A DNA stretch of 64,000 nucleotides from NORP240 sp965222175 (lineage in GTDB: Bacteria; Pseudomonadota; Gammaproteobacteria; Pseudomonadales; Pseudohongiellaceae), in contig OZ244938.1 in the NCBI GenBank assembly GCA_965222175.1, positions 186,001 through 250,000 of the forward strand, read 5' to 3'. Below the pieces are notes generated by a model. The model saw only the letters and a list, made by a program, of their open reading frames with translations. It ran no database searches and was not told where the DNA came from. Both the position numbers and the translations under genes were made by a program. Of the stretch, positions 24,257 to 32,998 are shown in pieces (the stretch's first letter is position 1; each line of letters begins with the position of its first letter).

Positions 24257-25840
24257 TCAGGAACGAGAGGTTAACATTCTCAGGAGTTCCAGCGTACGCG
24301 GTGGTTGTCCTGTGCGCAGCAGTCCCTGGCGGAACACCCTCCCGGACAACCACAGCACCAGCGCAATACTCGCCACCAGGACGATGGTTGTCCCCACCAC
24401 GTCGATCAGCGGTGGATTCGAGGCGGCCCGGTTCATCATCAGGTATGGCGTGAACAGCGGAAACCAGGACATGGCACGGAACGCACTGCCATTGGGGTCC
24501 ATGACGACAAACGGCGTAACGGTAATGGGGATGATCATGGCGACAATGACCGGAACCATCAATCCCTGGGCTTCCTTCAGGGTATTGCAGAGGCTGCCTA
24601 TGGCCAGGAAAATACCGGCGTATAGCGCGTAGCCGGCCAGGCAGTAGAACAGAAACCAGGGAACCAGCCCGGAACTCAGGGTGATACCGATAATATCCGC
24701 CAGGGTATTGGTTTCGGCGCTGTCGTATAACGTCAGGAACAGGAACAGGGTCAGCAGCCAGGCGGCGAGGGTGGTCAGGCTGCCCAGCCCGATACCCAGC
24801 ATCTTCCCCATCAACAGCTCATTAGGCGTTACCGAAGCCAGCAACACTTCCAGGATGCGATTGGATTTCTCCTCGATAGTGTTGGTCAACAAGTATTGCA
24901 CGCTCTGCATCAGGGCAATGAACATGAAATAGACGAATACCATTGGCGCATACTGACGGAAGGTATCGGCCATGCTCACCGCTTCTTCCCCTTCATTGGC
25001 CAGCGGGTCCAGTTTGGCCACGGGCAGGCGGGTGCGCTGGATGATGTTGATCAATGTCGTGCTGACACCGTTCCGGGCGAATTCATCATTACGGATGCTG
25101 GCGTTGATACTGCGCTCCACGGCATTGGACAGCCGCGGGTCCGCCTGGTTGCGTCCCCAGTACTGGACACCGGCATACCGATTACCCGGCTCGGCTGGCA
25201 TGACTCCTGGGCGCAGGATATGCTGGTTGACGTTTTCCGGGATCAGTATCAGCGCAAACAGCTCACCGCTGACCCCGTTAACGGTAACGTCCCGGTCGCC
25301 ACGCAGGTAAGGACGCAACTGCTCGACGATGCGGTCCGGCGGTGCCGACGTGTCCACCTCGTCGGGCAGCGGCGCCTCGATAAAAGACCTTCTTGGACTG
25401 GCAAACGGCGGGGCATCCTCGCGCAGGTAGGGTGCAGTGAGGGTGAGAGCAAAATCAAGACCACCACTGTCGATCCATTCACTGAGGGCCGCCGCGTCGC
25501 TGGCGCCGACATCCTCCACCAGCTGATCGGCGGCATTGGTGGCATTGACGGCAGTCAACTCGAGGTCTCTTTCCTTGCGGTTGTCCAGCAGGTAATTGAC
25601 GAAGGCCTGCAGCACCTGGCGCTGGTATTCCAGCTCGATGGCCGAGTCCACGGCGTCCCGGTAGTCGCCACTCTGATCGACCAGCATGTAGTAGCGGATG
25701 GGGCTGGATCGCGCCAGGGAGGATTGTGCGAGGTACATGCCGATCAACATGACCGGAATCAGCAGAATACCGATCCAGAAACCACGGGTGCGGACATTGT
25801 CCATGTACTCCCGCCAGGCAATCAGTCGAATGACAGTCAT
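24257..25840 (-). CDS. ABC-2 type permease, NatB-like
   Basis: The 527-residue membrane protein has one N-terminal helix (WIGILLIPVMLIGMYLAQSS), a large extracytoplasmic domain (about 50-300) and five or six C-terminal helices. A conserved NTIEEKSNRILEVLLASV segment is typical of the NatB/ABC-2 permease group. It overlaps the ATPase gene by 4 bases (ATGA), so the two are co-translated. NatAB-like systems export Na+ in Bacillus, but in proteobacteria their cargo is mostly unknown. Nothing else in the operon narrows this down. Confidence 0.87.
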   Translation of the reverse strand: MTVIRLIAWREYMDNVRTRGFWIGILLIPVMLIGMYLAQSSLARSSPIRYYMLVDQSGDYRDAVDSAIELEYQRQVLQAFVNYLLDNRKERDLELTAVNATNAADQLVEDVGASDAAALSEWIDSGGLDFALTLTAPYLREDAPPFASPRRSFIEAPLPDEVDTSAPPDRIVEQLRPYLRGDRDVTVNGVSGELFALILIPENVNQHILRPGVMPAEPGNRYAGVQYWGRNQADPRLSNAVERSINASIRNDEFARNGVSTTLINIIQRTRLPVAKLDPLANEGEEAVSMADTFRQYAPMVFVYFMFIALMQSVQYLLTNTIEEKSNRILEVLLASVTPNELLMGKMLGIGLGSLTTLAAWLLTLFLFLTLYDSAETNTLADIIGITLSSGLVPWFLFYCLAGYALYAGIFLAIGSLCNTLKEAQGLMVPVIVAMIIPITVTPFVVMDPNGSAFRAMSWFPLFTPYLMMNRAASNPPLIDVVGTTIVLVASIALVLWLSGRVFRQGLLRTGQPPRTLELLRMLTSRS

Positions 25841-26778
25841 CGGAAACGGTGCTCCCCGGCACTGGCGCCTACCAGGTCGACAAACACGTCATGCAGGCTG
25901 GGCTCGGCGTATTCAAACCGGTTCAAAGCGATATCCGTATCGAAACAGTACTTGAGGATGTCCTGGGGATGGGCGTTGCCGGTAATCTCCACCCACCAGC
26001 GAGGATCCACGCCCGCTTCGTCCTCGGCAGCGCTGACCCTGGCGACGGAATCCAGTTGTTGCAGACCGGATACATCGCTGGCAGTTTCCAGCATCACCCG
26101 CCTGGGGATAAGTTCCCGGGCCTCCGCCACCGTGCCGTCGAATATCTTTCTGCCATTGGTGATCAACAGAATCTGGTCACAGAGTCGTTCCGCGTGTTCC
26201 ATGATGTGGGTGGAAAAGATCACGGTCTGGTTGTTGGCACTGAGGTTGCATATCAAACTTTCCAGCACCTGTTGATTCACCGGGTCCAGTCCGGAAAAGG
26301 GCTCATCCAGGATCACCAACTCCGGGTCATGGGCTACCGCCGCCAGTACCTGGACTTTCTGCGACATGCCCTTGGACAGGGCTTCCACGCGGGCACCGGA
26401 AAAATCACTGAGGCCATAACTCGACAGCAATTGGTCTGCGCGCCGCTCCGCGGCCTTTCTATCCAGTCCTTTCAGGCGGGCGAAGTAAGCGATCAGCCCG
26501 TTTACCCTCATTTTCTTGTAGAGCCCTTTTTCTTCCGGGAGATAGCCGATCCGCTGACGCACGTGCAGCGCGGAAGGTTTGCCGAGTATGGCAATGCGAC
26601 CCGAGGTGGGTCGGATGATATCCAGGATCATGCGGAGCGTGGTGGTTTTCCCGGCGCCATTGGGCCCCAGGAAGCCATAGACTGCGCCCCTTGGAATCTG
26701 CAGGTTGATTTTGTCTACCGCCGTAAATTCGCCATAGGTCTTGCTGACATTTTCCAGGGTCAGTACCGGTTCAAGCAT
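25837..26778 (-). CDS. ABC transporter ATP-binding protein, NatA-like
   Basis: The 313-residue ATPase has Walker A GPNGAGKTTTLRM (about residue 40), signature LSKGMSQKVQVLAA, Walker B LVILDEPFSGLDP and the H-loop FSTHIMEHAERL. The C-terminal 90 residues resemble the DUF4162 extension found in NatA-type ATPases. It overlaps the permease gene by 4 bases and comes first in the operon. Length is normal. Its promoter must lie in the gap at 26779-27241. Confidence 0.9.
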   Translation of the reverse strand: MLEPVLTLENVSKTYGEFTAVDKINLQIPRGAVYGFLGPNGAGKTTTLRMILDIIRPTSGRIAILGKPSALHVRQRIGYLPEEKGLYKKMRVNGLIAYFARLKGLDRKAAERRADQLLSSYGLSDFSGARVEALSKGMSQKVQVLAAVAHDPELVILDEPFSGLDPVNQQVLESLICNLSANNQTVIFSTHIMEHAERLCDQILLITNGRKIFDGTVAEARELIPRRVMLETASDVSGLQQLDSVARVSAAEDEAGVDPRWWVEITGNAHPQDILKYCFDTDIALNRFEYAEPSLHDVFVDLVGASAGEHRFR

Positions 26779-27241
26779 AAGAATTCAGCCATAAAATCCA
26801 TGTCGGTTGTCCGCCAGCGGGACGGTTATGCAGGTTATCGGCCGCTACACCGTGGGCCGGTACTGACCGTCAACCTGCAGAAAAGACTCGTTGCTCCTGC
26901 CAGGTGAACATTACCTTGCAGCGCGCCTTATTTCAGCGAAGACGTTCTCATTGTTGGCAAGGCCGTGGACCCTGTGGCCCTTGATGCCGTCGGCGGATTC
27001 GTGACTCTCGAACAGGCTGAACGCGCACAATAACCCGTGGCTGTCAGTCACTGCCACGTCAGTCAACCGCAAAGTTGCCGGAAAATCATTGATAACCGAA
27101 TCGAGAAGCCAAGGCAACTCCCCTGCCGGGATCCGGGTAAAAGAACATGGACAATTCCCAGGTGGGCTTTTATGCTTCAGGACCACAAAAAAGGCGTTGT
27201 GGATACACGCCGGATAAATAACAACAAGAACGGGTGTCTCT
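26779..27241. other. Non-coding divergent promoter region
   Basis: The 463 bases lie between the NatAB-like operon and the MHS permease. A minus-strand frame ending at 26911 contains a protein-like stretch (FPATLRLTDVAVTDSHGLL), but it has no start codon of quality outside the permease gene. No terminator or repeat was seen. Confidence 0.45.
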
Positions 27242-28657
27242 ATGACCACAGATGTTTCCGCCAGTACCGCTGCCGACGATAACCAGACCCGCAAAAACAT
27301 GCGCAAGGTTGCCCTTACGGCGCTGGCTGGCACCAGCATCGAGTGGTATGACTTTTTCATCTACGCAACGGCGGCAGCACTGGTTTTTCCCACCGCGTTT
27401 TTTGCCGAGGACATGCCGCCTATCGTGGCTCTGATAGCGTCGTTCAGTACGTTTGCCGTCGGCTTTATTGCCCGTCCCCTGGGCGGGATAGTCTTCGGGC
27501 ATTTTGGCGATCGCATCGGGCGCAAGCGCACCCTGGTTGTCGCCCTGATGATGATGGGGGTCGGTACCACGTTGATCGGACTGTTGCCTACCTACAGCAC
27601 TATCGGTGCGCTGGCACCATTGTCCCTGGTAATACTTCGTTTCGTCCAGGGGCTGGCCATCGGTGGCCAGTGGGGTGGCGCCATGTTACTGGTAACCGAG
27701 ACGGCACCGGCTGACAAGCGGGGGTATTACGGCGCCTACGCACAGGCCGGTGCACCTGTCGGTGTAATCCTGGCCAATCTCGCCTTCCTGGTCATCAGCG
27801 GCAGCGTATCGGAAGAAGCATTCATGGCCTGGGGCTGGCGGATCCCCTTTCTGGCCAGCGTGGTGTTGATCGGTATCAGTATGTACGTTCAACTTCACCT
27901 GGAAGATACGCCGGCCTTCAAGGAACTGATGAAACTCAAGGAAGCCAGGCCCCATGATGGTGAGGAAATCATGCCACCGGAGGAGGCATTCGAAGCAGTA
28001 GTGGCTGAACAGATTGCCGATCCGGGCCCGTCTCCCGTACTGGAGGCACTGCGGCTTTATCCCGGTCGTATTGCTCTGGCGGCAGGTGCCTTTCTTTCGA
28101 TCCAGGTGACTTTTTATATCCTTATCGTGTTTGTCGTGTCCTACGGCACCAATGTGGAGCTCGGCCTCGGTTTATCCCGCAACTTCATGCTGGCGGCGGT
28201 TATGGTCGCCTCCGCAGTCCAGATCCCGTTCCAGTTCGTGGCCGCCGCCTACTCCGACCGTCATGGCAGGCGGGGGGTCTACATAGCCGGTGCAGTGCTT
28301 TGTGGAATCTGGGCATTCGCGCTGTTTCCATTGCTGGATACCGGCAGCTTCCCTTTGATTGTTATCGCCGTATCCGGAGGCCTGGGTTTTCTGGGTATGC
28401 AGTACGGACCGCAAGCCGCTTTTTTTACCGAACTTTTCAGCACCCACGTGCGTTACTCCGGTGCATCACTGGGCTACCAGGTAGGCGCAATCATCGGCGG
28501 CGGGCTGGCACCGATCATCGCCACGCTGCTGTGGAATGAATACGGCATTGTCTTTGTTTCCGTTTATATCGCCCTGGCGTCATGCCTGACCATTGGATCA
28601 GTGCTGTTACTGACGGAGACCCGGGGAACTGACATTCATGCCCTGGACCAGAGATGA
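27242..28657 (+). CDS. MHS-family major facilitator permease (ShiA/ProP type)
   Basis: The 471-residue transporter has twelve predicted helices and the metabolite:H+ symporter hallmarks: GTSIEWYDFFIYATAAAL in the first helix, RPLGGIVFGHFGDRIGRK in the loop between helices 2 and 3, and RFVQGLAIGGQWGGA. The cytoplasmic loop after helix 6 is longer than usual and acidic (EEIMPPEEAFEAVVAEQ). Related permeases take up shikimate, proline/betaine, citrate or ketoglutarate; the substrate here is not defined. No strong ribosome binding site precedes the ATG. It is monocistronic. Confidence 0.9.
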   Translation: MTTDVSASTAADDNQTRKNMRKVALTALAGTSIEWYDFFIYATAAALVFPTAFFAEDMPPIVALIASFSTFAVGFIARPLGGIVFGHFGDRIGRKRTLVVALMMMGVGTTLIGLLPTYSTIGALAPLSLVILRFVQGLAIGGQWGGAMLLVTETAPADKRGYYGAYAQAGAPVGVILANLAFLVISGSVSEEAFMAWGWRIPFLASVVLIGISMYVQLHLEDTPAFKELMKLKEARPHDGEEIMPPEEAFEAVVAEQIADPGPSPVLEALRLYPGRIALAAGAFLSIQVTFYILIVFVVSYGTNVELGLGLSRNFMLAAVMVASAVQIPFQFVAAAYSDRHGRRGVYIAGAVLCGIWAFALFPLLDTGSFPLIVIAVSGGLGFLGMQYGPQAAFFTELFSTHVRYSGASLGYQVGAIIGGGLAPIIATLLWNEYGIVFVSVYIALASCLTIGSVLLLTETRGTDIHALDQR

Positions 28658-28979
28658 AGCAGCCCCGCCGGCCCTGAAATCGTCGATAATTGTTCCCTGT
28701 GGGAATTTGCCTGCCGCTATTACGGTCTTATACTGGGGAACCCACGACGGAATTATCTGTTGGCAACCTCACAGGCGGTGAACGGATCCAGATCGACCGA
28801 GCAGGAATCTAACTACCAGCTCGTGGCGTCGGACAGGCCGCGCCGGTCGGGGCTTTCAGGCGAGCCCGCTGCCTTCCTTGCCTCGACTTGACAGGCCGAC
28901 GCATGCCGGCGGCGAGGCGCCTTGTCAGAGAATTCGCCTGAAAGCCAGAGTATTTGCCAAATCAGTCAGAGGTTCTCTA
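28658..28979. other. Gap upstream of the AsmA gene, largely repeat element
   Basis: Of the 322 bases, 28851-28979 are the structured repeat described separately. The left 190 bases show no gene, and the AsmA reading frame stays open through the repeat without protein-like content. Confidence 0.5.
28851..28979 (+). repeat. Structured intergenic repeat, copy A
   Basis: An outer perfect 13-bp inverted repeat, GGCTTTCAGGCGA (28851-28863) with TCGCCTGAAAGCC (28934-28946), encloses an inner stem GCCTCG (28880-28885) with CGAGGC (28913-28918). Bases 28871-28963 match 55635-55727 at 79/93. In copy B the inner stem reads GCCTTG/CAAGGC, a compensatory change. The element ends in TCAGTCAGAGGTTC, whose AGAGG serves as ribosome binding site for the AsmA gene. 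Confidence 0.7.
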
Positions 28980-31900
28980 ATGTCGACATTCGTGAAAATC
29001 AGCCTGACGCTGCTGGGCCTGGTCATGGTCCTGTTGATCCTGGCGGTAGTGCGAGTGGCTACCCTGGATCCCAACAACTACCGGGACTGGATAACTGAAC
29101 AATTTGCCCAGCAGACCGGGCGACAACTGATGCTGGAGGGCGATATCGGACTCAGCCTGTATCCCTGGCTGGGGCTCAGCCTCGAGGGGGTCACCGTGGG
29201 CAGTCCGGCCGGTTTCGGAGATACGCCGATGCTGCAGGCCGGACAGGCCAGCGTGCGGGTCAAGACGCTGCCGCTGCTGCGAGAACGCTACGAGATCGAT
29301 ACGGTGCTGTTGCGGGACGTCAGTCTCAATCTGGTGGTCAACGAGGCCGGAATCGGTAACTGGCAGGATCTGGCCACCCGGGAAGAAGGCAGCACCGGGG
29401 ACGACGGCAGCGCCGGGGGGATGCCATTGACCAGGCTGATCATCGGTGGTGTTGATGTAAACAACGTCAGCATTCGCTATGAAGACCAGCGTACCGGACA
29501 GTTCTACCAGGTCAGCGATCTGGCCTTCAACATCGGCGACCTGGTCTACGGTACGCCGATCGACCTGGCGATGACCTTCACTGCCGCGACCAGTCAACCG
29601 CAGCTGACGGCAGATGTCGAGCTGGCCGGGACCCTCAACTACGACCTGGACAACAATCGCTATGCACTTGCTCCACTGCAACTGGAGTCACGGCTTGACG
29701 GTGCCACCCTGCCAGACGGCGGGGCCGTGGTTGCGCTGACTACCGCCCTCGAGGTGGATCTGGCAGAGGATACGCTGCGGGTAAGTGAATTCAACGTCAC
29801 CGGGTTGTCAACCAGCCTGACGGCGACTTTCCAGGGGCGGGAAATCAGTACCGACCGACCGGTGATTGACGGGGAACTGGCACTCTCCGGCAGCGATCTG
29901 GCCACACTGGTTGCCGCCGGTGGCAGCGACCAGCTGGCGGAACGGCTGGGGGCACTGGATGACCGCAGCTTCAATCTTTCTGCCTCGGGTACCCTGGCCG
30001 GCGGATCCGCCCCGGGAATCGCCGTGCCCACTATGCAGGCCAGCCTGCTGGGTGCAGGTTTCGATGGCAATATCGACATTGCCGAATCCGGCGGGGGTGA
30101 ACTGCGGGCGGCTGGCAATGTCACGGCATCGGGACCAGACCTGCCACTGGTGATTGAAGTGCTGGGGCAGGTGAGCGGCGGCGGTGAGTCAATGCTGGTG
30201 CGCATCGCCAATGAGATGCGGCGGGTCTCAGACCGGGAATTCTCGGTTAACCTTGAATTCGACGCCGACACCGCCAACGGCAGCGTCGTGGTGCCCACAC
30301 TGGAAGCACGCCTGGCGGGTGCCAGCGTGTCGGGCCGGCTGCGGGCTACCGACATCAACAGCGAAGCGCCAGGATTCAGTGGCTCGCTCAGCGCTGCCGG
30401 CCCGGACCTGCCGTTGCTGCTGCAGATTGGGGCCGGCTTGCAGGGGGGGCTGGAGTCCGCCCTGTATCAGGCATCGGAGCGGCTGCGAAGCGGTACCAAC
30501 GGCAACTTCAACGTAAACGTGGAATTCGATGCCGACCTGGAGCAGGGAGATATCTCCGTCCCGTCCCTGTCCGCCAGTGCCCTGGGTTTCCAGTTGAGCG
30601 GTGAACTGGATGCCTCGGCCATGACCGATCGCAACGGCACAATCGATGGTCGCCTGGCTATTGAAAGTAACAGCCCCGGGCCGGTACTGGCGGCTTTCGG
30701 CCAGGCAGCGCTTGGCGAAGTCGTGGAGCGATTTGCCGTGAACCTGGCAGTGAGCGGCGGCCGATCTGACCTGGCCGTGTCACCCATCGAGGTGGACCTC
30801 GGGCTTTCCGGGCCGCGCATTGCTGATTCCCCAACCTCAGTGCAGATGAATGCCTCCAGCCAGGTAAACCTGGACAGGGATTCGCTGGTCGTTGATTCCT
30901 TCAGCGTCAGCGGCCTGGGCCTGGATATCCAGGGTGACATCGAAGTGGAACGACTCCGTGACGAACCTTATTACCAGGGCAGGGTGGTGATGGCGGATTT
31001 CAATCTGCGGTCCTTGTTGCGACAACTGAATCAGCCGGATCCGGCGACCCGTAACCCGGCATCCCTGCAGCAGATCGGTCTGGAAACCCGGTTTGAGGGA
31101 TCTGCCAGTCGCCTGGCCCTGGACGGCATCGTGTTGAACCTGGATGACACCGGTCTGCAGGGTAGCCTGGCGGTAAACAGTTTCAATCCGCCCAGTGCCG
31201 AGTTCACCCTGGAGATCGATCGACTGAATGTGGACGACTACCTGGCGTCAGCCGCGGATAATCCTGCTCCCGAGAACGATGCTGAAGCCGAGACCCGGAT
31301 TCCGGTGGATCAATTGCGCAACCTGACACTGCTGGGCGAAGCGCAAATCGGTGAACTGACCGTGAGCGGACTGCAACTTGGCAGCGTCTACGCCACCGTC
31401 AATGCCACTGGCGGGGAATTGAACCTGGCACCACTGGCCGCAGAGTTATATCGCGGTAGTTACGAGGGTGCTGTTCGGCTGTCCGTAACCGGTGCCCGGC
31501 CCGAAGCCCAGCTGGAGGCGACGCTGCAGGGAGTGGACCTGGATCCGCTGATGTCTGACCTGCTTGATGCCAGTTATTTGAGTGGACGGGCAATGGTGGA
31601 CCTGGCGGTATCAGCGAGCGGCGAAACCGTCACTGCGCTGAAGGAGACCCTCAGTGGCAGTGGCCGGCTGGCAGTGGAAGACGGTGTATTACAGGGTGTG
31701 GACGTGGCCGCCGTATTGAGACAGCTGGAAACCATGTTGCGCAGCAGAAGGGCAGGTGAATTGCAACGGGGTACCAGTACCGCATTCGATTCGTTCTCCA
31801 GTACCGTCGTCATCAACAACGGCGTGATCCGCAGTGACGACATGCTTATCCAGTCCCCGGGATTCCGGATTGCCGGCCGGGGCACGTTGTTGAATCTTGC

Positions 31901-32306
31901 CACCAACGCTATCGATTTCAACCTGACGACGGAAGTGGATCAGTCCACCGCAACCCTGGCCAGCGAGGAATACGATATCGGTGGCTACAGCCTGCCGATT
32001 GCCTGCACTGGTACCCTGGAGCAGCCTCGGTGTCTGCCTGATGCCGGGGAAATCCTGAGGGCCCGACTGCAGCGCGAGGTTCAGAACCGCGTTATCGACC
32101 TGCTGGACCGGTCCCTTGGGGGCCAGCGTGACGCAACGGACTCGCAGACCGATACAACCCCCACACCCGACAGTCCCGCAGCGGCGCAATCGCAATCGCA
32201 ACCGCAGACTGAGCAGGAAGCCCAGACTGAAACCCAGGCGCCGGCTGAACCGGAGGACCTGGGGGACCAGCTTCTGAATCGCGCCCTGGAGCGGATATTC
32301 AACTAG
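28980..32306 (+). CDS. AsmA-family envelope protein (1108 residues)
   Basis: The ATG at 28980 follows AGAGG at 7 bases. The product has an N-terminal membrane helix (ISLTLLGLVMVLLILAVV) and the AsmA opening LDPNNYRDWITEQFAQQTGR with a following LMLEGDIGLSLYPWLGLSL segment. A long periplasmic beta-rich body contains internally similar segments (about residues 350-570 with repeated GPDLPLL-type motifs). The AsmA C-terminal domain (MVDLAVSASGETVTALKETL) follows, then a Gln/Thr/Pro-rich linker. AsmA-like proteins support outer-membrane lipid homeostasis. It is nearly twice the length of E. coli AsmA (617). Copies of the CAGAGGTTC motif lie at both ends of the gene. Confidence 0.85.
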   Translation: MSTFVKISLTLLGLVMVLLILAVVRVATLDPNNYRDWITEQFAQQTGRQLMLEGDIGLSLYPWLGLSLEGVTVGSPAGFGDTPMLQAGQASVRVKTLPLLRERYEIDTVLLRDVSLNLVVNEAGIGNWQDLATREEGSTGDDGSAGGMPLTRLIIGGVDVNNVSIRYEDQRTGQFYQVSDLAFNIGDLVYGTPIDLAMTFTAATSQPQLTADVELAGTLNYDLDNNRYALAPLQLESRLDGATLPDGGAVVALTTALEVDLAEDTLRVSEFNVTGLSTSLTATFQGREISTDRPVIDGELALSGSDLATLVAAGGSDQLAERLGALDDRSFNLSASGTLAGGSAPGIAVPTMQASLLGAGFDGNIDIAESGGGELRAAGNVTASGPDLPLVIEVLGQVSGGGESMLVRIANEMRRVSDREFSVNLEFDADTANGSVVVPTLEARLAGASVSGRLRATDINSEAPGFSGSLSAAGPDLPLLLQIGAGLQGGLESALYQASERLRSGTNGNFNVNVEFDADLEQGDISVPSLSASALGFQLSGELDASAMTDRNGTIDGRLAIESNSPGPVLAAFGQAALGEVVERFAVNLAVSGGRSDLAVSPIEVDLGLSGPRIADSPTSVQMNASSQVNLDRDSLVVDSFSVSGLGLDIQGDIEVERLRDEPYYQGRVVMADFNLRSLLRQLNQPDPATRNPASLQQIGLETRFEGSASRLALDGIVLNLDDTGLQGSLAVNSFNPPSAEFTLEIDRLNVDDYLASAADNPAPENDAEAETRIPVDQLRNLTLLGEAQIGELTVSGLQLGSVYATVNATGGELNLAPLAAELYRGSYEGAVRLSVTGARPEAQLEATLQGVDLDPLMSDLLDASYLSGRAMVDLAVSASGETVTALKETLSGSGRLAVEDGVLQGVDVAAVLRQLETMLRSRRAGELQRGTSTAFDSFSSTVVINNGVIRSDDMLIQSPGFRIAGRGTLLNLATNAIDFNLTTEVDQSTATLASEEYDIGGYSLPIACTGTLEQPRCLPDAGEILRARLQREVQNRVIDLLDRSLGGQRDATDSQTDTTPTPDSPAAAQSQSQPQTEQEAQTETQAPAEPEDLGDQLLNRALERIFN

Positions 32307-32313
32307 GTAACCG

Positions 32314-32355
32314 CTGATCAATTATGCAATTACTCCATAATTGATCAGAGGTTCC
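32314..32355 (+). repeat. Perfect 13-bp hairpin ending in the CAGAGGTTCC motif
   Basis: CTGATCAATTATG (32314-32326) pairs perfectly with CATAATTGATCAG (32336-32348) across a 9-base loop. The right arm runs directly into AGAGGTTCCCTGG. There is no T run, so it is a weak terminator candidate for the AsmA gene. Sequence just before the motif (CCATAAT) also matches the left end of the repeat at 55.6 kb. Confidence 0.65.
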
Positions 32356-32470
32356 CTGGAATGCCAACTGGACCACACTTCACCGCTGCCAGTCACGCTA
32401 ATATTCGGTATCGTTATCTTTCGTTCCGGCCGGGTAGTAGCAGACTGGTCTCCTGAATAGGTGGTTTCAA

Positions 32471-32890
32471 GTGCAGGACAAGGCAACACAGCAGGGCTTT
32501 ACTCTCATCGAAGTGATGATCGTAACCATTATTATCGGTGTGCTGGCATCCCTTGCACTCCCAGCCTATGTAACCTATCGCAACGAGGCCAGGTTTACCG
32601 AGGCACTGTTGGCAGTCGGTGATCATCGCTCGATGATCCTGGTGCAGGCCCAGAGCGGCCGGTTTTCAGCCCTTACCGATATCGACGCCGGAACCAACGG
32701 GATTCCACCGACCCAGGTTCGTACCACGACACGTCACGGCATCGACGTGGCCGATGGCGTGGTGACGGTGACCTGGAAAAACGACAGTACCGATCTCGAT
32801 GGCGTGACCTTCACGCTGACCGCTTCCAGCCCAGTGCCACCTCTTGCCTGGTCCATCGGTGGCAGCTGTGTCGCTCTGGGTTACTGCTGA
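32471..32890 (+). CDS. Type IV pilin-like protein
   Basis: The 139-residue product starts at GTG 32471 after AGGTGG. It has the prepilin motif QQGFTLIEVMIV: cleavage by PilD after Gly9 would leave N-methyl-Phe with Glu at mature position 5. A hydrophobic alpha-1 helix and a small beta domain follow. The C-terminal pair of Cys (GGSCVALGYC) closes a disulfide loop as in PilE/PilA-type pilins. No other pilus gene is near, so it may be an orphan minor or major subunit working with a machine encoded elsewhere. Confidence 0.85.
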   Translation: MQDKATQQGFTLIEVMIVTIIIGVLASLALPAYVTYRNEARFTEALLAVGDHRSMILVQAQSGRFSALTDIDAGTNGIPPTQVRTTTRHGIDVADGVVTVTWKNDSTDLDGVTFTLTASSPVPPLAWSIGGSCVALGYC

Positions 32891-32998
32891 TCCGGAATCC
32901 GGTCAACGCGCAAGCCTTCATCGGCACACCTTCCGGAGTTGAAAAGCAGCTGCCAAGGGATTAATGTCCTGTCTTCAGTCACTGCAGCGGCTCAGCTC

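Noticed and set aside
24896..26275. 459-codon plus-strand open frame
   Set aside because: It lies antisense to the NatAB-like ABC genes, whose motifs are intact. Its translation lacks family features and is a shadow of high-GC coding.
25849..26907. 352-codon plus-strand open frame
   Set aside because: Antisense shadow of the NatA-like ATPase gene.
26911..27360. 149-codon minus-strand frame ahead of the MHS permease
   Set aside because: Its only ATG start lies inside the permease gene. The C-terminal stretch looks somewhat protein-like but lacks a start and ribosome binding site.
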